Positions 63,052 through 64,000 of a DNA stretch of 64,000 nt are shown here, in pieces. The number at the start of each line of letters is the position of its first letter. Position 1 is the first letter of the stretch. Under the pieces are notes generated by a model, which saw nothing but the letters and a program-made list of their open reading frames with translations, did no database searches and was not told the origin of the DNA. The position numbers and the translations under genes were made by a program. The stretch comes from Dyella lipolytica (lineage in GTDB: Bacteria; Pseudomonadota; Gammaproteobacteria; Xanthomonadales; Rhodanobacteraceae), in assembly GCF_030160075.1 (NCBI RefSeq), contig NZ_BSNQ01000009.1, positions 306,295 through 370,294 on the forward strand. The letters are read 5' to 3'.

Positions 63052-64000
63052 ATGGCACAAATCACTCTTATCGAAGCCGTTACCCAGGCGCTCGCTTATG
63101 AAATGGCGCACGACGAAAGCGTCGTGGTGCTGGGTGAAGACGTAGGCGTCAACGGCGGCGTGTTCCGCGCTACCCAGGGCCTGCAGGAAAAGTTCGGCGA
63201 ACTGCGCGTGCTCGACACGCCGCTGGACGAAACCACCATCGCCGGCGTCACCGTCGGTCTCGCCGCACAAGGCATGAAGCCGGTCGCCGAAGCGCAGTTC
63301 GAAGGCTTCATCTATCCGATGATGGAACAGATCGCCTGCCACGCCGCGCGCCTGCGCAACCGCACCCGCGGCCGCATCACCGTGCCGGCCGTGTGGCGCG
63401 CACCGTGGGGCGGCGGCATTCGCGCGCCCGAGCATCACTCCGAAGCGAACGAACATTTGTTCACCAACATTCCGGGTCTGCGCGTGGTGATGCCCTCCTC
63501 GCCCGCCCGTGCCTATGGCCTGCTGCTCGCCGCGATCCGCGATCCGGATCCGGTGATGTTCTTCGAACCCAAGCGCATCTATCGCCAATACAAAGAAGAA
63601 GTGCCGGATGACGGCGAAGCCTTGCCGCTGGACGTGTGCTTCGTGCTGCGCGACGGCACCGACGTCACCATCGTGACCTGGGGCGCACAGGTGAAGGAAG
63701 CGCTGGAAGCCGCCGATGCGCTCGCCGAGGAAGGCATCAGCACCGAAGTCATCGACGTGGCCACGCTCACCCCGCTGGATTTCGACACCATCGCCGAATC
63801 GGTGCAGAAGACCGGCCGCTGCGTGATCGTGCACGAAGCACCCAAGACCGCCGGTTTCGGCGCGGAAATCGCCGCACGCCTGGCCGAAGAATGCATGTAC
63901 GACCTGCTCGCACCGGTCGAACGCGTCACCGGTTACGACACGCATATCCCGCTGTTCCGTCTCGAGATGAAATACCTGCCGAGCACCGAACGTGTGGTAG
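63052..64000 (+). CDS. pdhB: 2-oxoacid dehydrogenase E1 component, beta subunit, partial
   Basis: The frame opens at ATG 63052, three bases after the alpha-subunit stop, and runs without a stop to the window edge (316 codons). It starts AQITLIEAVTQALAYEMAHD, has VVVLGEDVGVNGGVFRATQG near 24-43, DTPLDETTIAGVTVGLAAQG near 55-74, EAQFEGFIYPMMEQIACHAA near 79-98 and RVVMPSSPARAYGLLLAAIR near 144-163, as in transketolase-like E1 beta subunits. Only a few C-terminal residues should be missing. An E2 gene is expected to the right. Confidence 0.95.
   Translation, partial: MAQITLIEAVTQALAYEMAHDESVVVLGEDVGVNGGVFRATQGLQEKFGELRVLDTPLDETTIAGVTVGLAAQGMKPVAEAQFEGFIYPMMEQIACHAARLRNRTRGRITVPAVWRAPWGGGIRAPEHHSEANEHLFTNIPGLRVVMPSSPARAYGLLLAAIRDPDPVMFFEPKRIYRQYKEEVPDDGEALPLDVCFVLRDGTDVTIVTWGAQVKEALEAADALAEEGISTEVIDVATLTPLDFDTIAESVQKTGRCVIVHEAPKTAGFGAEIAARLAEECMYDLLAPVERVTGYDTHIPLFRLEMKYLPSTERVV

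Noticed and set aside
61780-63945. 721-residue minus-strand open frame opposite pdhA/pdhB
   Set aside because: It is a high-G+C shadow of two clear enzyme genes, with repetitive His/Asp/Gly/Val composition.

Overview
The window looks like a chromosomal segment of a gammaproteobacterium of the Xanthomonadales, most like the Rhodanobacteraceae (Dyella, Rhodanobacter, Luteibacter). This is inferred from gene content and order: rplM-rpsI, coq7, speD with a start MVKPLPRL-type protein, a Clp-type CRP homologue, trpC-D-G-E, and a tkt/fda/pyk/gap glycolytic stretch. G+C is high over 24-64 kb and visibly lower in parts of 1-24 kb. No phage or IS transposase gene was seen.

Region 1 (1-7.9 kb) is the most unusual part. 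After the edge of a DUF417 membrane gene come eleven short genes, all on the plus strand (two YciI-family proteins, an alpha/beta hydrolase, a VOC protein, DUF1161, a DUF4349 lipoprotein, an acetyltransferase and several unknowns). Exactly one copy of a 24-base interrupted palindrome (stem GTCCGCTTT / AAAGCGGAC, invariant loop CGACCC) lies before each gene. The layout is that of a gene-cassette array, but I do not see standard integron attC ends.

Region 2 (7.9-24.2 kb) is accessory: a Tat-exported D-amino-acid-oxidase-like protein with permuted motif order, a cluster of tiny genes, and a three-gene defence-type operon (DarT-type ADP-ribosyltransferase, NADAR antitoxin, GHKL ATPase fused to a PD-(D/E)XK-like nuclease). 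It continues with a secreted beta-helix protein, a divergent MFS transporter/porin pair, a patatin-like lipase with a helical partner gene, and a RibD-type reductase gene between two ~180-base MITE-like repeats. It ends at tRNA-Gln, whose 3' end is repeated nearby and mirrored in a 29-bp-arm palindrome.

Region 3 (24.2-64 kb) is mostly conserved housekeeping DNA. It holds ribosomal proteins S9/L13, an Fe-S oxidoreductase plus coq7, speD, clp, and a long minus-strand run: response regulator, secreted protein, sensor kinase, trpE, a secreted UbiC-like protein, DMT transporter, trpG, trpD, trpC and a HAD phosphatase, with several stop/start overlaps. Then come rpe, djlA, a cytochrome c, purC, transketolase, class I aldolase, pyruvate kinase, S1/P1 nuclease, OsmC, GAPDH and thiol peroxidase. 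A tyrosine-catabolism operon (hppD, hmgA, FAA hydrolase) follows, with a MarR regulator divergent across a palindromic operator, then a peptide transporter, tryptophan 2,3-dioxygenase and the E1 alpha/beta genes of a 2-oxoacid dehydrogenase; E1 beta runs off the right edge.

Small hidden items include two sORFs at 40.2-40.5 kb with their own terminator, a DUF559 gene broken by one TAG codon, and two families of hairpin repeats (GGTCAGAGTC type and CCTCTCCCC type).
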